A DNA stretch of 64,000 nt from contig CACGZD010000002.1 of NCBI GenBank assembly GCA_902577425.1, positions 62,001-126,000 of the forward strand, in the 5' to 3' direction. The DNA is from an uncultured Alphaproteobacteria bacterium. Its GTDB lineage: Bacteria; Pseudomonadota; Alphaproteobacteria; HIMB59; GCA-002718135. This document shows, one piece after another, positions 44,130 through 53,982 of the stretch. Under the pieces are notes generated by a model. The model saw only the letters and a list, made by a program, of their open reading frames with translations, made no database searches and had not been told where the DNA came from. A program made the position numbers and the translations under genes. Positions within the stretch are counted from its first letter, which is position 1. Every line of letters begins with the position of its first letter.

Positions 44130-45251
44130 ATGACACATATTCATTGGTTAGGTGCAGGTTTATCTTCAGTTCCAGGAATAAGAAGAATTGCTTCAAGTGG
44201 CAATAAAATTACTGTATGGAACAGAACTTTGTCTAAAGCTGAATATAGCATTAATCATATAAACTCTGAAAAAGTATTGGCAAAAAAATATGATCTTGAT
44301 GAAATAAAAAATCAACTTAACAAAGGGGATATTGTAGTTTCTCAATTGTCTGCAAATATGCACCCAGAAATAGCTAAAGTTTGTCTTGAAAAAAATTGTC
44401 ATTTTGCATCTACCAGCTATATTTCTCCAAATTTAAAAGAACTAGACTTAGAAGCTAAAGAGAAGAATTTAGTTTTTATAAATGAGATAGGTTTAGATCC
44501 TGGAATTGATCATTTTTTTTCTCATCTTTTAGTTTCAGAATTAAAACAACAAAATATAAATGACTGTGTGGTATCATACTATTCTTATTGTGGAGGAATA
44601 CCTGCTGTATCTAATGATTTTAAATATAAATTTAGTTGGTCGCCTGTAGGCGTTATAAAAGCCCTTAATAATAAAGCAAAATTTATTAGTAACTTTCAAG
44701 AAAAAGAGGTAATTCCCTACCATCAAGTAAGTACATACTCAGTAAATGATGAAAATTTTGAAGCTTACCCAAATAGAGATTCCATTCCATATATAACAGA
44801 ATATAATTTTGATCACTCTTGGAAAATCAACAATTTCGTAAGAGGCACTTTAAGACTAAATGGATGGGCAAAAGCATGGAAAGAGATTTTTTTAATGTTA
44901 GAGAATCCAAGTTCAGATATCGAAGAAAAAATTCAAAGCAATAGTGATGAATTGTGGGCAAATCATCAGTACGAAAAAGATGAGAAAGATAGAGTGGTTC
45001 TTTCTGTAAAAATGGAAGCATCTAACAATGATGGTGTAGTTTGGGCAAGAAGTTATGAATTAGATCAAAGTGGTAGTGGTGAAAATAGTGCTATGGCAAT
45101 TTTAGTTTCAATCACTCTTTCTGCAGGAATAGATTTAATCCTAAATAATAAACTTCATACAGGGGTACAAGCGGCACCCTCTGATAAAGAAAATATAGAA
45201 TATTTTTTTAAAATTTTAAAAGATTACAAAATAAATTATATTAGTAAATAA
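44130..45251 (+). CDS. Saccharopine dehydrogenase-type oxidoreductase (glutamate-forming, LYS9/SDH-like)
   Basis: NAD(P)-dependent enzyme of the saccharopine dehydrogenase family. The N-terminus IHWLGAGLSSVPGIRRIA is a Rossmann dinucleotide motif, followed by ITVWNRTLSKAEYSINHI. The family block is F-I-N-E-I-G-L-D-P-G-I-D-H-F-F-S-H. The 373 residues match stand-alone SDH. It is expected to convert saccharopine to glutamate and aminoadipate semialdehyde during lysine breakdown. It ends with a one-base overlap (TAATG) on the LKR-like gene, so the two halves of the eukaryotic LKR/SDH polypeptide are encoded as neighbours here, in reversed order. Confidence 0.87.
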   Translation: MTHIHWLGAGLSSVPGIRRIASSGNKITVWNRTLSKAEYSINHINSEKVLAKKYDLDEIKNQLNKGDIVVSQLSANMHPEIAKVCLEKNCHFASTSYISPNLKELDLEAKEKNLVFINEIGLDPGIDHFFSHLLVSELKQQNINDCVVSYYSYCGGIPAVSNDFKYKFSWSPVGVIKALNNKAKFISNFQEKEVIPYHQVSTYSVNDENFEAYPNRDSIPYITEYNFDHSWKINNFVRGTLRLNGWAKAWKEIFLMLENPSSDIEEKIQSNSDELWANHQYEKDEKDRVVLSVKMEASNNDGVVWARSYELDQSGSGENSAMAILVSITLSAGIDLILNNKLHTGVQAAPSDKENIEYFFKILKDYKINYISK

Positions 45252-46489
45252 TGAACTCTAATACTTTCACTCTAGGTATTATTAGAGAAACAAGAGAAGA
45301 CGAAAGCAGAGCCCCTCTAGTTCCCAATCATGTAACAAAAATTAAGGAAAAATATAATCATGTTAATATTCTTGTTCAACCATCAAAAAACCGATGTTTT
45401 AGTAATTTAGAATATAAGAATGCAGGCGCTATAATTCAAGAAGATCTTAATGAATGCAATATAATATTGGGAGTAAAAGAAATAGGAACAAAATTTTTAA
45501 ATAAAAATAAAACATATTTATTTTTTTCACATACTTCTAAAATCCAATCTGATAATTCTTCTTCAACCCAAGGTACTCCTGGGATGGATAAGAAAGAGTT
45601 AATAAAAACAATTTTAGAAAAAGATATAACATTAATAGACTATGAAAATATTAGAAATAAATATGGGGCTCGTTATTTAGGATTTGGTCGATTTGCAGGA
45701 ATAGTTGGATGTTATAATTCTTTATCTCTTTACAAAAAATTTATAAAAAAAACAGATATGAAGAGAGCTTTTGAATTAAAAAATTATGAGTCTTTAATAA
45801 AAGAAATTGGTAATAATAAATTTTCTGAAATAAAAATTTTAGTTACAGGAGATGGAAGAGTTGCAAAAGGTGTCTTAGAATTATTACAAAAAACAAATAT
45901 TACTCAAATATCAAAAGAAGAATATCTTAACAAAAATTTTTCTTATCCTGTATTTTGTAATTTAAAAACTGAAGACTATGTTAAATCTAATTCAAAAAAT
46001 GATTTTCATCTTCAGCATTTTATTGAATTTCCAAATGATTATACATCAAAAGCTCACGAATACTTACTAAGCACAAATATATTAATAAGTGCTCATTATT
46101 GGGACCCCCACTCACCTAAAATTTTTGAATTAAAAAATTTAAATGAATATTTAAATCTGCAAGTTATTGGAGATATTACCTGTGATCTTAATGGTTCTAT
46201 TCCTACAACTTTAAAATCAACAACAATAAAAGATCCATACTTTTATTATGATAAAAAAGAATTATCTGAATGTTCACAATCAAAAGAGTCAATTGCTGTT
46301 ATGGCTGTTGACAACCTGCCTTCTGAGCTCCCAAGAGATTCAAGTACTGAATTTGGAGATGGTGTTTTAAACGAAGTACTACCTTTCATAATTGGAAAAG
46401 ATGATGGTAGAATTTATAATGCCACAATAATAAAAAAAGGTAAATTTCTATCTAGATATTCATATATAGAAAAGTATATTAAAAAATAA
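45251..46489 (+). CDS. Lysine-ketoglutarate reductase-like (saccharopine-forming) dehydrogenase
   Basis: The N-terminal half is an alanine-dehydrogenase/transhydrogenase-type fold (LGIIRETREDESRAPLVPNH), then V-L-V-Q-P-S-type residues (N-I-L-V-Q-P-S-K-N-R-C-F), G-V-K-E-I-G and T-Y-L-F-F-S-H-T-S-K-I-Q. G-A-R-Y-L-G-F-G-R-F-A-G-I-V-G and VIGDITCDLNGSIPTTLKST followed by K-D-P-Y-F-Y-Y are the LKR hallmarks. The nucleotide motif I-L-V-T-G-D-G-R-V-A-K-G is near residue 200. It should join lysine and 2-oxoglutarate into saccharopine. At 412 residues it is the right size for a stand-alone LKR domain. It shares one base with uvrB downstream. Confidence 0.87.
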   Translation: MNSNTFTLGIIRETREDESRAPLVPNHVTKIKEKYNHVNILVQPSKNRCFSNLEYKNAGAIIQEDLNECNIILGVKEIGTKFLNKNKTYLFFSHTSKIQSDNSSSTQGTPGMDKKELIKTILEKDITLIDYENIRNKYGARYLGFGRFAGIVGCYNSLSLYKKFIKKTDMKRAFELKNYESLIKEIGNNKFSEIKILVTGDGRVAKGVLELLQKTNITQISKEEYLNKNFSYPVFCNLKTEDYVKSNSKNDFHLQHFIEFPNDYTSKAHEYLLSTNILISAHYWDPHSPKIFELKNLNEYLNLQVIGDITCDLNGSIPTTLKSTTIKDPYFYYDKKELSECSQSKESIAVMAVDNLPSELPRDSSTEFGDGVLNEVLPFIIGKDDGRIYNATIIKKGKFLSRYSYIEKYIKK

Positions 46490-48537
46490 TGAACCAAAAC
46501 TCCTCTAACTTTGATGCTCTTAGTGAAGCAAATAATAACAAATTTGTAATAACAAGTGATTATAAACCCAATGGAGATCAGCCAAATGCCATAAATTCAT
46601 TAGTAAAAAATATAAAAAAAGGAGAAAATGAGCAGGTATTGCTTGGAGTTACTGGCTCAGGGAAAACTTTTACAATCGCTAAAGTTATAGAGGCATTGCA
46701 AAAACCTACTCTCATCATGGCGCCAAACAAAACTCTTGCAGCACAACTATACGGTGAAATGAAAAGTTTATTTCCTAATAATGCAGTTGAATATTTTGTT
46801 AGTTATTACGATTATTATACTCCTGAGGCATATGTTCCTCGATCTGATACATATATTGAAAAAGAATCTTCAATAAATGAACAAATTGATCGATTAAGAC
46901 ATTCTGCAACTCGTTCTTTAATAGAAAGAAGAGATACAATAATTGTTGCATCTGTTTCGTGTATATATGGAATAGGCTCAGTTGAGACCTATTCTTCAAT
47001 GTCATTTACTTTAGAAAAAAATCAAAACATTGAAAGAGATTTTATAATTAGAAAATTAGTTGAACTTTTATATAAACGAAGAGATATGGACTTTAAAAGA
47101 GGAAGCTTCAGAGTAAAAGGTGATATTTTAGAAATTTTTCCATCTCACTTTGAAGATCGTTCTTGGAAAATTTCAATGTTTGGAGATGAAATTGAAATGA
47201 TTACTGAAGTCGATCCTCTAACTGGTGAAAAATTAGATTCATTAGATAAAATAAGAATTTTTGCAAACTCACACTATGTCACTCCCAAACCTACTATTAA
47301 AAAAGCGATAACTCAAATTAAAGAAGATTTAAAACAGCAACTTGTTGTTTTTGAAACTGAAAATAAATTATTAGAAAAACAACGTCTTGATGAAAGAACA
47401 AATTTTGACTTAGAGATGTTAGAAACAACAGGAAGTTGTAGTGGAATTGAAAATTATTCTAGATATCTGTCAGGAAGAAAACCGGGTGAACCTCCTCCAA
47501 CACTTTATGAATATATTCCAGAAGATTCTCTTTTATTTATTGATGAAAGTCACATTACATGTTCACAAATTTCAGGTATGTACAAAGGTGACTTTTCGCG
47601 AAAATCAACTCTTTCACAATATGGATTTAGATTACCTAGTTGTTTAGATAATAGACCTCTTAAAAGAGAAGAATGGGATGCAATGAGACCACAAACAGTC
47701 TTTGTCAGTGCCACTCCGGGAGACTATGAATTAGATAAAACTGGTGGAATATTTGTTGAACAAGTAATTAGACCTACTGGTCTGGTAGATCCTCCAATAG
47801 AAATTAGACCCACTAAACATCAAATAGATAATCTTGTTGATGAATGTCGTAAAACTATTGAAAGTGGTTATAGGGCCATGATCACAACTTTAACCAAAAA
47901 AATGTCTGAAGATCTTACTGAATATTTACATGAAGAAGGCTTTAAAGTTCGCTATTTACACTCTGATATTGATACTTTGGAAAGAATTGAGATAATTAGA
48001 GATTTACGTTTAGGTGTCTTTAATATTTTAGTTGGCATTAATTTACTTAGAGAAGGTTTAGATATACCTGAATGTGCTCTAATGGCAATTCTTGATGCTG
48101 ATAAAGAGGGATATTTAAGATCCAAAACAAGTTTAATTCAAACAATAGGACGAGCAGCAAGAAATGTTGAAAGTAAAGTTGTTATGTATGCCGATACTAA
48201 AACTAAAAGTATGTTAGCAGCAATAGAAGAAACATCGAGGAGAAGGAAAAAGCAACTTCAGTATAATAAAGAAAATAACATTACTCCTGTTAGTATTAAA
48301 AAATCTATTGAGGAGATAATTGATAGTACAGCTGAACAAGATCATGTTACAATTCCAATAGATAATGTTAAGCAGTTAGTTGGAAAAGATCTTGAGATAC
48401 ATATAAAGGAATTAGAAAAAAAGATGAATACATTTGCATCTAATTTGGAATTTGAAGATGCTGCGACTGTTCGTGATGAAATTAATAGATTAAAAGCAAA
48501 ACAAATGGGTTTAAATAAAAAAGCATTAGAAAGATAA
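46489..48537 (+). CDS. uvrB: Excinuclease ABC subunit B
   Basis: Damage-verification helicase of nucleotide excision repair. Walker A is LLGVTGSGKTFTIAKVIEAL. The beta-hairpin region has YVSYYDYYTPEAYVPRSDTY. The helicase motif D-E-S-H is in LLFIDESHITCSQISGM, and the C-terminal motifs include LVGINLLREGLDIPECALMA and QTIGRAARN. A UVR domain that contacts UvrC closes the protein (HIKELEKKMNTFASNLEFED). The 682 residues are normal. It sits inside a catabolic run, with a one-base overlap upstream and one base to the HIBCH-like gene, so it is probably co-transcribed with lysine-breakdown genes. Confidence 0.97.
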   Translation: MNQNSSNFDALSEANNNKFVITSDYKPNGDQPNAINSLVKNIKKGENEQVLLGVTGSGKTFTIAKVIEALQKPTLIMAPNKTLAAQLYGEMKSLFPNNAVEYFVSYYDYYTPEAYVPRSDTYIEKESSINEQIDRLRHSATRSLIERRDTIIVASVSCIYGIGSVETYSSMSFTLEKNQNIERDFIIRKLVELLYKRRDMDFKRGSFRVKGDILEIFPSHFEDRSWKISMFGDEIEMITEVDPLTGEKLDSLDKIRIFANSHYVTPKPTIKKAITQIKEDLKQQLVVFETENKLLEKQRLDERTNFDLEMLETTGSCSGIENYSRYLSGRKPGEPPPTLYEYIPEDSLLFIDESHITCSQISGMYKGDFSRKSTLSQYGFRLPSCLDNRPLKREEWDAMRPQTVFVSATPGDYELDKTGGIFVEQVIRPTGLVDPPIEIRPTKHQIDNLVDECRKTIESGYRAMITTLTKKMSEDLTEYLHEEGFKVRYLHSDIDTLERIEIIRDLRLGVFNILVGINLLREGLDIPECALMAILDADKEGYLRSKTSLIQTIGRAARNVESKVVMYADTKTKSMLAAIEETSRRRKKQLQYNKENNITPVSIKKSIEEIIDSTAEQDHVTIPIDNVKQLVGKDLEIHIKELEKKMNTFASNLEFEDAATVRDEINRLKAKQMGLNKKALER

Positions 48538-48538
48538 A

Positions 48539-49552
48539 ATGGTGGAAGATTATATTAATTTTTCTCAGAAAAACAGTACAGGTATAATAAAACTCAACAG
48601 ACCTAAAGCTTTAAATGCCCTTAATTATGATATGGCTGAAATTTTTTTAAAAAAATTGAATGAATGGGATCTAGAAAATTCAATAAAAAGAGTTTTAGTA
48701 TATGGTGAAGGAAATGCTTTTTGTGCTGGTGGAGATGTAAAAAATCTTTTTCTATCTTCTAATAAAAATAATTTAAAAGAAATATTTTTTCAAAAAGAAT
48801 ACACTTTAAATAATGCAATTAATGAATTTAAAAAAGATTATTTGAGTATTTGGAATGGAATTGTTATGGGAGGAGGCGTCGGTTTATCAATGTATGGCAA
48901 ATATAGAGTAGCAACACAAAACACAAAGTTTGCTATGCCTGAAAGTGCAATAGGTTTTTTTCCCGATGTAGGAGCAAGTTATTTTTTATCTAAATTAAAT
49001 AGAGGTGTAGGATTATTTCTAAGCCTTACAGGAATTGCTATCAATGCTCGTGATGTTATGGATCTTGGTTTAGCAACTCATTACTTTGATGCAGATAAGA
49101 TTGAAGAAATAAAAAAAAATTATATACAAACGGGGAATATAGAAAATACTAGTCAATATCCTAAATTAGATTCCATAATTGATAAAAATAAAAATTTTAT
49201 TGAAGATATTTTTCAAAATAGTTTAATTGATATATTTTATCAATTAAAGAATTCTAAAGATGAGTTTGGTAAAAAAATATATTCTCATTTACTTACCCGA
49301 TGTCCAATGAGTCTAGCTATTTCTATAGAATTACTTAATAATGCTAAATCTAAGTCTTTAAAAGAATGTTTAGAAATGGAATATCAACTTTGCCAACATA
49401 TGGTTTATAGAAATGATTTTGATAATGGAGTTGATGCAGTTTTAGTAAGTAAGACGCATAAGCCTAAATGGAGTCCTTCATCTATAGAAAATATAAATTT
49501 TGATGAAGTTTATAAAATGTTTGAACCTCACGTAGAAAAATTATATTTGTAA
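48539..49552 (+). CDS. 3-hydroxyisobutyryl-CoA hydrolase-like (crotonase superfamily)
   Basis: Crotonase-fold enzyme most like HIBCH of valine breakdown. The N-terminal IIKLNRPKALNALNYDMAEI, the oxyanion region V-Y-G-E-G-N-A-F-C-A-G-G-D-V-K, then W-N-G-I-V-M-G-G-G-V-G-L-S, and the catalytic Glu block AMPESAIGFFPDVGASYFLS distinguish HIBCH from simple enoyl-CoA hydratases. The C-terminal extension (about 250-337) fits the hydrolase group. Length (337) is slightly short for HIBCH. It is one base after uvrB and two bases before the FAD/GcvT-type gene. A broader acyl-CoA hydrolase role is possible. Confidence 0.82.
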   Translation: MVEDYINFSQKNSTGIIKLNRPKALNALNYDMAEIFLKKLNEWDLENSIKRVLVYGEGNAFCAGGDVKNLFLSSNKNNLKEIFFQKEYTLNNAINEFKKDYLSIWNGIVMGGGVGLSMYGKYRVATQNTKFAMPESAIGFFPDVGASYFLSKLNRGVGLFLSLTGIAINARDVMDLGLATHYFDADKIEEIKKNYIQTGNIENTSQYPKLDSIIDKNKNFIEDIFQNSLIDIFYQLKNSKDEFGKKIYSHLLTRCPMSLAISIELLNNAKSKSLKECLEMEYQLCQHMVYRNDFDNGVDAVLVSKTHKPKWSPSSIENINFDEVYKMFEPHVEKLYL

Positions 49553-49554
49553 TT

Positions 49555-52002
49555 ATGGTTTCATCATTACCTAGTTCAGCGAAAGTAGTTATAATAGGCG
49601 GAGGAGTAGCTGGTTGCTCAGTAGCCTATCATCTTGCCAAATTTGGATGGAAAGATATTGTTTTATTAGAAAGAGATCAATTAACTTCAGGAACTACTTG
49701 GCATGCTGCAGGGCTAATAGGACAGATTGGTTCATCAGCAACAATTACCAAGTTAAGAAACCATTCATTAAATTTATATAAAGAACTTGAAAAAGAAACA
49801 GGCTTATCAACAGGACTTAAACAAAATGGATCTTTAACTGTTGCAACTACTAAAGGTAGATTAGATGAGCTAAAGAGGCAGGTAAACACTGCTCAACTTT
49901 TTAATATCGATGCAAGAGAAGTAAGCAATGATGAAATTTCAGAAATTTATCCAGTAATAAATACAGAAGATATAATTGGCGGAGTCTTTATTCCCAAAGA
50001 TGGACAAGCAGATCCAGTAGGGGTAACAAATGTTCTAGCTAAAGGGGCAAAACAAAATGGTGCAAAAATTATTGAAAATTGTTTAGTTAAAAAAATACTA
50101 ACAAAAAATAATAAGATTGAGGGTGTAGAGACTAATCAAGGAAAAATTGAATGCGAATATATAGTTCTTGCGTCAGGTATGTGGTCTAGACAAATAGCTG
50201 CTGAGGTTGATGTAAGTGTTCCTTTATATCCAGTAGAACATTTTTATATTTTAACCGAACCAATAGATAATTTAAATAAATCACTTCCAGTTTTAAGAGA
50301 TTACAATCATTGTCTTTATATAAAGGAAGATGCAGGTAAGTTTTTAGTAGGAATATTTGAACCAAATGCAAAACCAGCTTTTACAAAAACTAATATAGTA
50401 CCAAATGATTTTTCTTTTGCTGAATTGCAGGAAGATTTTGATCATTTTGAACCATATTTAATGCATGCAGTAAAAAGAATACCTAATCTTGAGACTGCAG
50501 GAATTAGAAAATTTTTTAATGGGCCTGAATCTTTTACTCCTGATACAAACTATTTGTTAGGTGAAACACCTGAAATTAAAAATTTTTTTGTTTGTTGTGG
50601 TTTTAACAGTATTGGAATTGTTAGCGCAGGAGGTGCAGGAAAGGTTACAGCAGAATGGATGATTAATGGAGAAGTTAATGAAGATGTTTTTTCTCTCGAT
50701 ATAACTCGATTTGAAAAATTTCACTCTGAAACAAATTTTATAATTAATAGAGCTGCAGAAAGTTTAGGTAATCAATATGCTATGCATTGGCCATATAAAC
50801 AACAAAAAACATCACGAAATATCAAAATTTTTCCTTATCATGATTTTTTAAAAAAAGAAGGTGCTTGCTTTGGTCAAGTAGCTGGGTTTGAAAGTCCCTT
50901 GTGGTATGCAATAGATGGAGAAAAGCCAGAATTTAAATATAGTTTTGGATATCAAAATTGGTACAAATCTGCACAAAATGAAACTATAAATACGAGAAAA
51001 AATGTTGGTTTTTTTGAATTAACTCCTTTTGCAAAATTTGAAATTGAAGGTGAAGCTGCATATTCATCTCTTCAATACTTATGTGCTAATGATATTAAAA
51101 ATAATGATGGTACAATTACATACACACAAATGCTAAATTCTAAAGGAGGAATAGAGGCTGATCTGTCAGTAACATGTATTTCAAAAAATAAATTTAGAAT
51201 TATAACTGGCTCAGGTGTGAGAGAGCATGATAAAAAACATATACTTCGTTATTTAGATCAAGATGTTAAATTTACTGATATTACAGATAATTATTCTTGT
51301 TTTGGAATTTTTGGACCTAAAAGTAGATCATTACTTACTCAAATGGTTGGAAATGAATTTGAAAATAATAAATTTCCCTTTGGTACGGGAAAATTTTTAA
51401 AAGTTAATAATATTGATATTTGGTTTCAAAGGCTTTCATACGTTGGAGAGTTAGGTTGGGAATTATATATACCAATAAAAGAATCTAAAAAAATTTATGA
51501 GATAATTAATAATATAGGTAAAAATTTTAATATGGTTCATGCAGGGAGACTTGCCATGGATATTATGCGTATGGAAAAAGGTTATCTACATTGGGGACAT
51601 GATATTTCACCTGCAGAAAACCCTTATGAATCAGGTTTGGATTTTGCTGTAAAGGAAAATAAAGATTTTGAATTTCTTGGAAAAAAAAGTTTATTAAACA
51701 ATAAATCTAATCAAAAAAAACAGCTGGCGATGTTTATCTTAATAGACTCAAACCCTGGCAATCCTTTGTTGCTTCATGATGAACCAATTTATTATAAAGA
51801 AAATATTATAGGTGAAACTACATCTGGAAATTATTCTTTTTGCTATAATAAAAATATGGCTTTTGGATATATAGACTCAAAAATAAATAAAAATGATATG
51901 AAAAATGAAATATTTCAAATTGAAGTATCTAAAGTGAAATATGATGCAAAACTTCTTCTTTTGCCTTTGCATGACCCTAAAAATAGTAAAATTAAAAGTT
52001 AA
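49555..52002 (+). CDS. Dimethylglycine/sarcosine dehydrogenase-like FAD enzyme with GcvT domain
   Basis: An 815-residue two-part enzyme. The N-terminal FAD oxidoreductase has VVIIGGGVAGCSVAYHLAKF, with the likely covalent-FAD histidine at about His50 in SGTTWHAAGLIGQIG. The C-terminal part, from about residue 430, is a folate-binding GcvT-type aminomethyltransferase domain with R-L-S-Y-V-G-E-L-G-W-E-L and H-A-G-R-L-A-M-D-I-M-R-M-E-K-G-Y. This architecture belongs to dimethylglycine and sarcosine dehydrogenases, which demethylate N-methylglycines and pass one-carbon units to tetrahydrofolate. The true methylamine substrate cannot be fixed from sequence. A choline-kinase-like gene follows 37 bases later. 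Confidence 0.88.
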   Translation: MVSSLPSSAKVVIIGGGVAGCSVAYHLAKFGWKDIVLLERDQLTSGTTWHAAGLIGQIGSSATITKLRNHSLNLYKELEKETGLSTGLKQNGSLTVATTKGRLDELKRQVNTAQLFNIDAREVSNDEISEIYPVINTEDIIGGVFIPKDGQADPVGVTNVLAKGAKQNGAKIIENCLVKKILTKNNKIEGVETNQGKIECEYIVLASGMWSRQIAAEVDVSVPLYPVEHFYILTEPIDNLNKSLPVLRDYNHCLYIKEDAGKFLVGIFEPNAKPAFTKTNIVPNDFSFAELQEDFDHFEPYLMHAVKRIPNLETAGIRKFFNGPESFTPDTNYLLGETPEIKNFFVCCGFNSIGIVSAGGAGKVTAEWMINGEVNEDVFSLDITRFEKFHSETNFIINRAAESLGNQYAMHWPYKQQKTSRNIKIFPYHDFLKKEGACFGQVAGFESPLWYAIDGEKPEFKYSFGYQNWYKSAQNETINTRKNVGFFELTPFAKFEIEGEAAYSSLQYLCANDIKNNDGTITYTQMLNSKGGIEADLSVTCISKNKFRIITGSGVREHDKKHILRYLDQDVKFTDITDNYSCFGIFGPKSRSLLTQMVGNEFENNKFPFGTGKFLKVNNIDIWFQRLSYVGELGWELYIPIKESKKIYEIINNIGKNFNMVHAGRLAMDIMRMEKGYLHWGHDISPAENPYESGLDFAVKENKDFEFLGKKSLLNNKSNQKKQLAMFILIDSNPGNPLLLHDEPIYYKENIIGETTSGNYSFCYNKNMAFGYIDSKINKNDMKNEIFQIEVSKVKYDAKLLLLPLHDPKNSKIKS

Positions 52003-52039
52003 ATTATCTTATAAATTAGATATAATTTAAATTAATATT

Positions 52040-52900
52040 ATGAATATAAAAGATTCTATAAAAAAATTGCCATTATGGAAAAATGAAATTTTTATAGACA
52101 GTATAACGGGTGGAATAACTAATCAAAATTTTTTAGTTACAGATGGTCAAAAAAAATATTTTGTTAGAATCGGAGAGGATATATTGGAACATTTAGTAAT
52201 AAGAAAAAATGAAATTATTGCTAGTCAAGCTGCATCATTGGCAAATATAGCTCCCAAATTAATTTATTCTTCAAAAGGAATCATTGTTTTTGAATATATA
52301 AAATCAGTTACTTATAATTCAGAATTAGTAATTAAAAATTTAGACAAAATTATTGAAATTATAAAAAATATTCATATAGAAATTCCTAAATTTATTATTG
52401 GTGATCCCCCTTTATTTTGGGTATTTCATGTTGTTAGACATTATTCAAATTTTTTAAGGAAGAATAACAGCCCTTACACTAAAAAATTAGATGAACTAAT
52501 TATAAAAAGTGATCAGCTAAACAAAATTGCTTCTCCTTATGAAATAGTTTTTTGTCATAATGATTTCTTGCCAGCTAATTTTATAGAAAATGAAAATAAG
52601 GTCTGGGTAGTTGATTGGGAATACGCTGGGTTCAATACACCCCTATTTGATTTAGGTGGTTTAGCTTCTAATAATGAATTTTCAAATGACCAAGAAATAT
52701 ATTTACTTGAAAATTATTTTGATGAAAAAATATCAGATGAAAAAATGTCAAAATATTTAGCTATAAAATGTGCATCACTGCTAAGAGAAACTTTATGGAG
52801 TATGACTTCTGAAATTACTTCTAAAATAGATTTTGATTATAAGAAATATACAGAAGAAAATTTGAATAAATTTGAAGATGAGTTTAAAAAAATTCAGTAA
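52040..52900 (+). CDS. Choline/ethanolamine kinase-like phosphotransferase
   Basis: Aminoglycoside-phosphotransferase-fold kinase most like choline kinase. The N-terminal nucleotide region is GGITNQNFLVTDGQKKYFVR. The Brenner-type catalytic motif is VFCHNDFLPANFIENENKVW with Asp and Asn in place, and the metal site is V-V-D-W-E-Y-A-G. The phrase H-N-D-x-L-P-A-N-F followed by D-W-E-Y-A-G is typical of choline/ethanolamine kinases rather than antibiotic kinases. Length 286. It begins a small run with the AsmA-like and AEC genes (stop-start junction TAATG, then an eight-base overlap). Neighbourhood with the N-methylglycine dehydrogenase suggests choline-type substrates, as an inference. Confidence 0.82.
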   Translation: MNIKDSIKKLPLWKNEIFIDSITGGITNQNFLVTDGQKKYFVRIGEDILEHLVIRKNEIIASQAASLANIAPKLIYSSKGIIVFEYIKSVTYNSELVIKNLDKIIEIIKNIHIEIPKFIIGDPPLFWVFHVVRHYSNFLRKNNSPYTKKLDELIIKSDQLNKIASPYEIVFCHNDFLPANFIENENKVWVVDWEYAGFNTPLFDLGGLASNNEFSNDQEIYLLENYFDEKISDEKMSKYLAIKCASLLRETLWSMTSEITSKIDFDYKKYTEENLNKFEDEFKKIQ

Positions 52901-53982
52901 TGAAAATTATAAAATTTTTATTTTTTTTTCTTTTTATTCTAATATTAATCAGTGTCATTATAATTTATAATTTAAATCAAAATTATAATATAAAAAAAAT
53001 TATAAATGATTTAGAAAAAGATCTTAATGCAAAAATTATATTAAATGAAGAACCTGACTGGATTTTTTTACCTAAAATACAATTAGATATTAAAAGTAAA
53101 ATAGAAAATAATTCAAATATTTATTCATCAAAAGAAATGAATATTTCTTTTACTCAGTCTTATAACTTCTCTCCCTTGAATTTTAACATAGATAGTAATT
53201 CTTTTTTTATTAATGGTCTTGAAATCAAGTCTTTAGAAGCCTATGGAAATTATATTTATAATGATAAAAGAATTATACTAAAGAGCTTAACTGGAAAAGT
53301 AGGTGAAGGTAAATTTTCTTTAAATGGAAATATAGATAATTCAGAATTAAAAAAAATAGATATAAATGGAGATCTAAAAAATTTACATTTAAATCAAATA
53401 TTAAGACAATTAAATTTAGCTAATTGGAAAAGAATAGAGATAAAACTAACATCCAATCAGTTTAAATTAACCACTAATGCAAATAATATTTTACAAACTG
53501 CTGAGGCTTCTGTGCCAATAAAAGGAAGTATGTATTTTGCCGTAACAGAAGAAGAAAGATTTGGTATTGCCTTCCTTAAATTACTAATTGAAAAAACACC
53601 AAATTTAAACAATTTAAGTAAATCCTTATCTCAGATAATTGATGGATTTGATGGAAAACCAGCACTTTTTAAGGGTGATTTAAATATAAAAAACGGATTA
53701 ATTCAAACTGATAATTTAAATGTAAAAAATCAAAATAATCGCATAGATATTAAAGGATCCTACGATATGATTTCAGATCTTTTTGATATCAAAATTCTTT
53801 TTTTTGAATCAGATAATTTAGTTGTAGAAGCTATAGTACTTGGCAATATAGAAAATCCTTCCATTCAAATAGTTAATGAAAGTGTTATTTCAAATAATAA
53901 AGATGAAAATATAGATCTAAAAAAAGTTTTTGATGAAGGTATTCAATCACTAATTGATAAACTTCTTGGAATAAGTGAGTAG
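52900..53982 (+). CDS. AsmA-like envelope protein
   Basis: A 360-residue protein with one N-terminal membrane segment (about residues 4-25) followed by a mainly beta-strand periplasmic region. The strand repeats of the AsmA family appear in RIILKSLTGKVGEGKFSLNG, then I-D-I-N-G-D-L-K-N-L-H-L, and near the end F-K-G-D-L-N-I-K-N-G-L-I-Q-T-D-N-L and I-D-I-K-G-S-Y-D-M. Related AsmA/TamB proteins are linked to phospholipid transport and outer-membrane homeostasis. The size is about half that of E. coli AsmA. It shares one base with the kinase upstream and overlaps the AEC gene by eight bases. Confidence 0.75.
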   Translation: MKIIKFLFFFLFILILISVIIIYNLNQNYNIKKIINDLEKDLNAKIILNEEPDWIFLPKIQLDIKSKIENNSNIYSSKEMNISFTQSYNFSPLNFNIDSNSFFINGLEIKSLEAYGNYIYNDKRIILKSLTGKVGEGKFSLNGNIDNSELKKIDINGDLKNLHLNQILRQLNLANWKRIEIKLTSNQFKLTTNANNILQTAEASVPIKGSMYFAVTEEERFGIAFLKLLIEKTPNLNNLSKSLSQIIDGFDGKPALFKGDLNIKNGLIQTDNLNVKNQNNRIDIKGSYDMISDLFDIKILFFESDNLVVEAIVLGNIENPSIQIVNESVISNNKDENIDLKKVFDEGIQSLIDKLLGISE

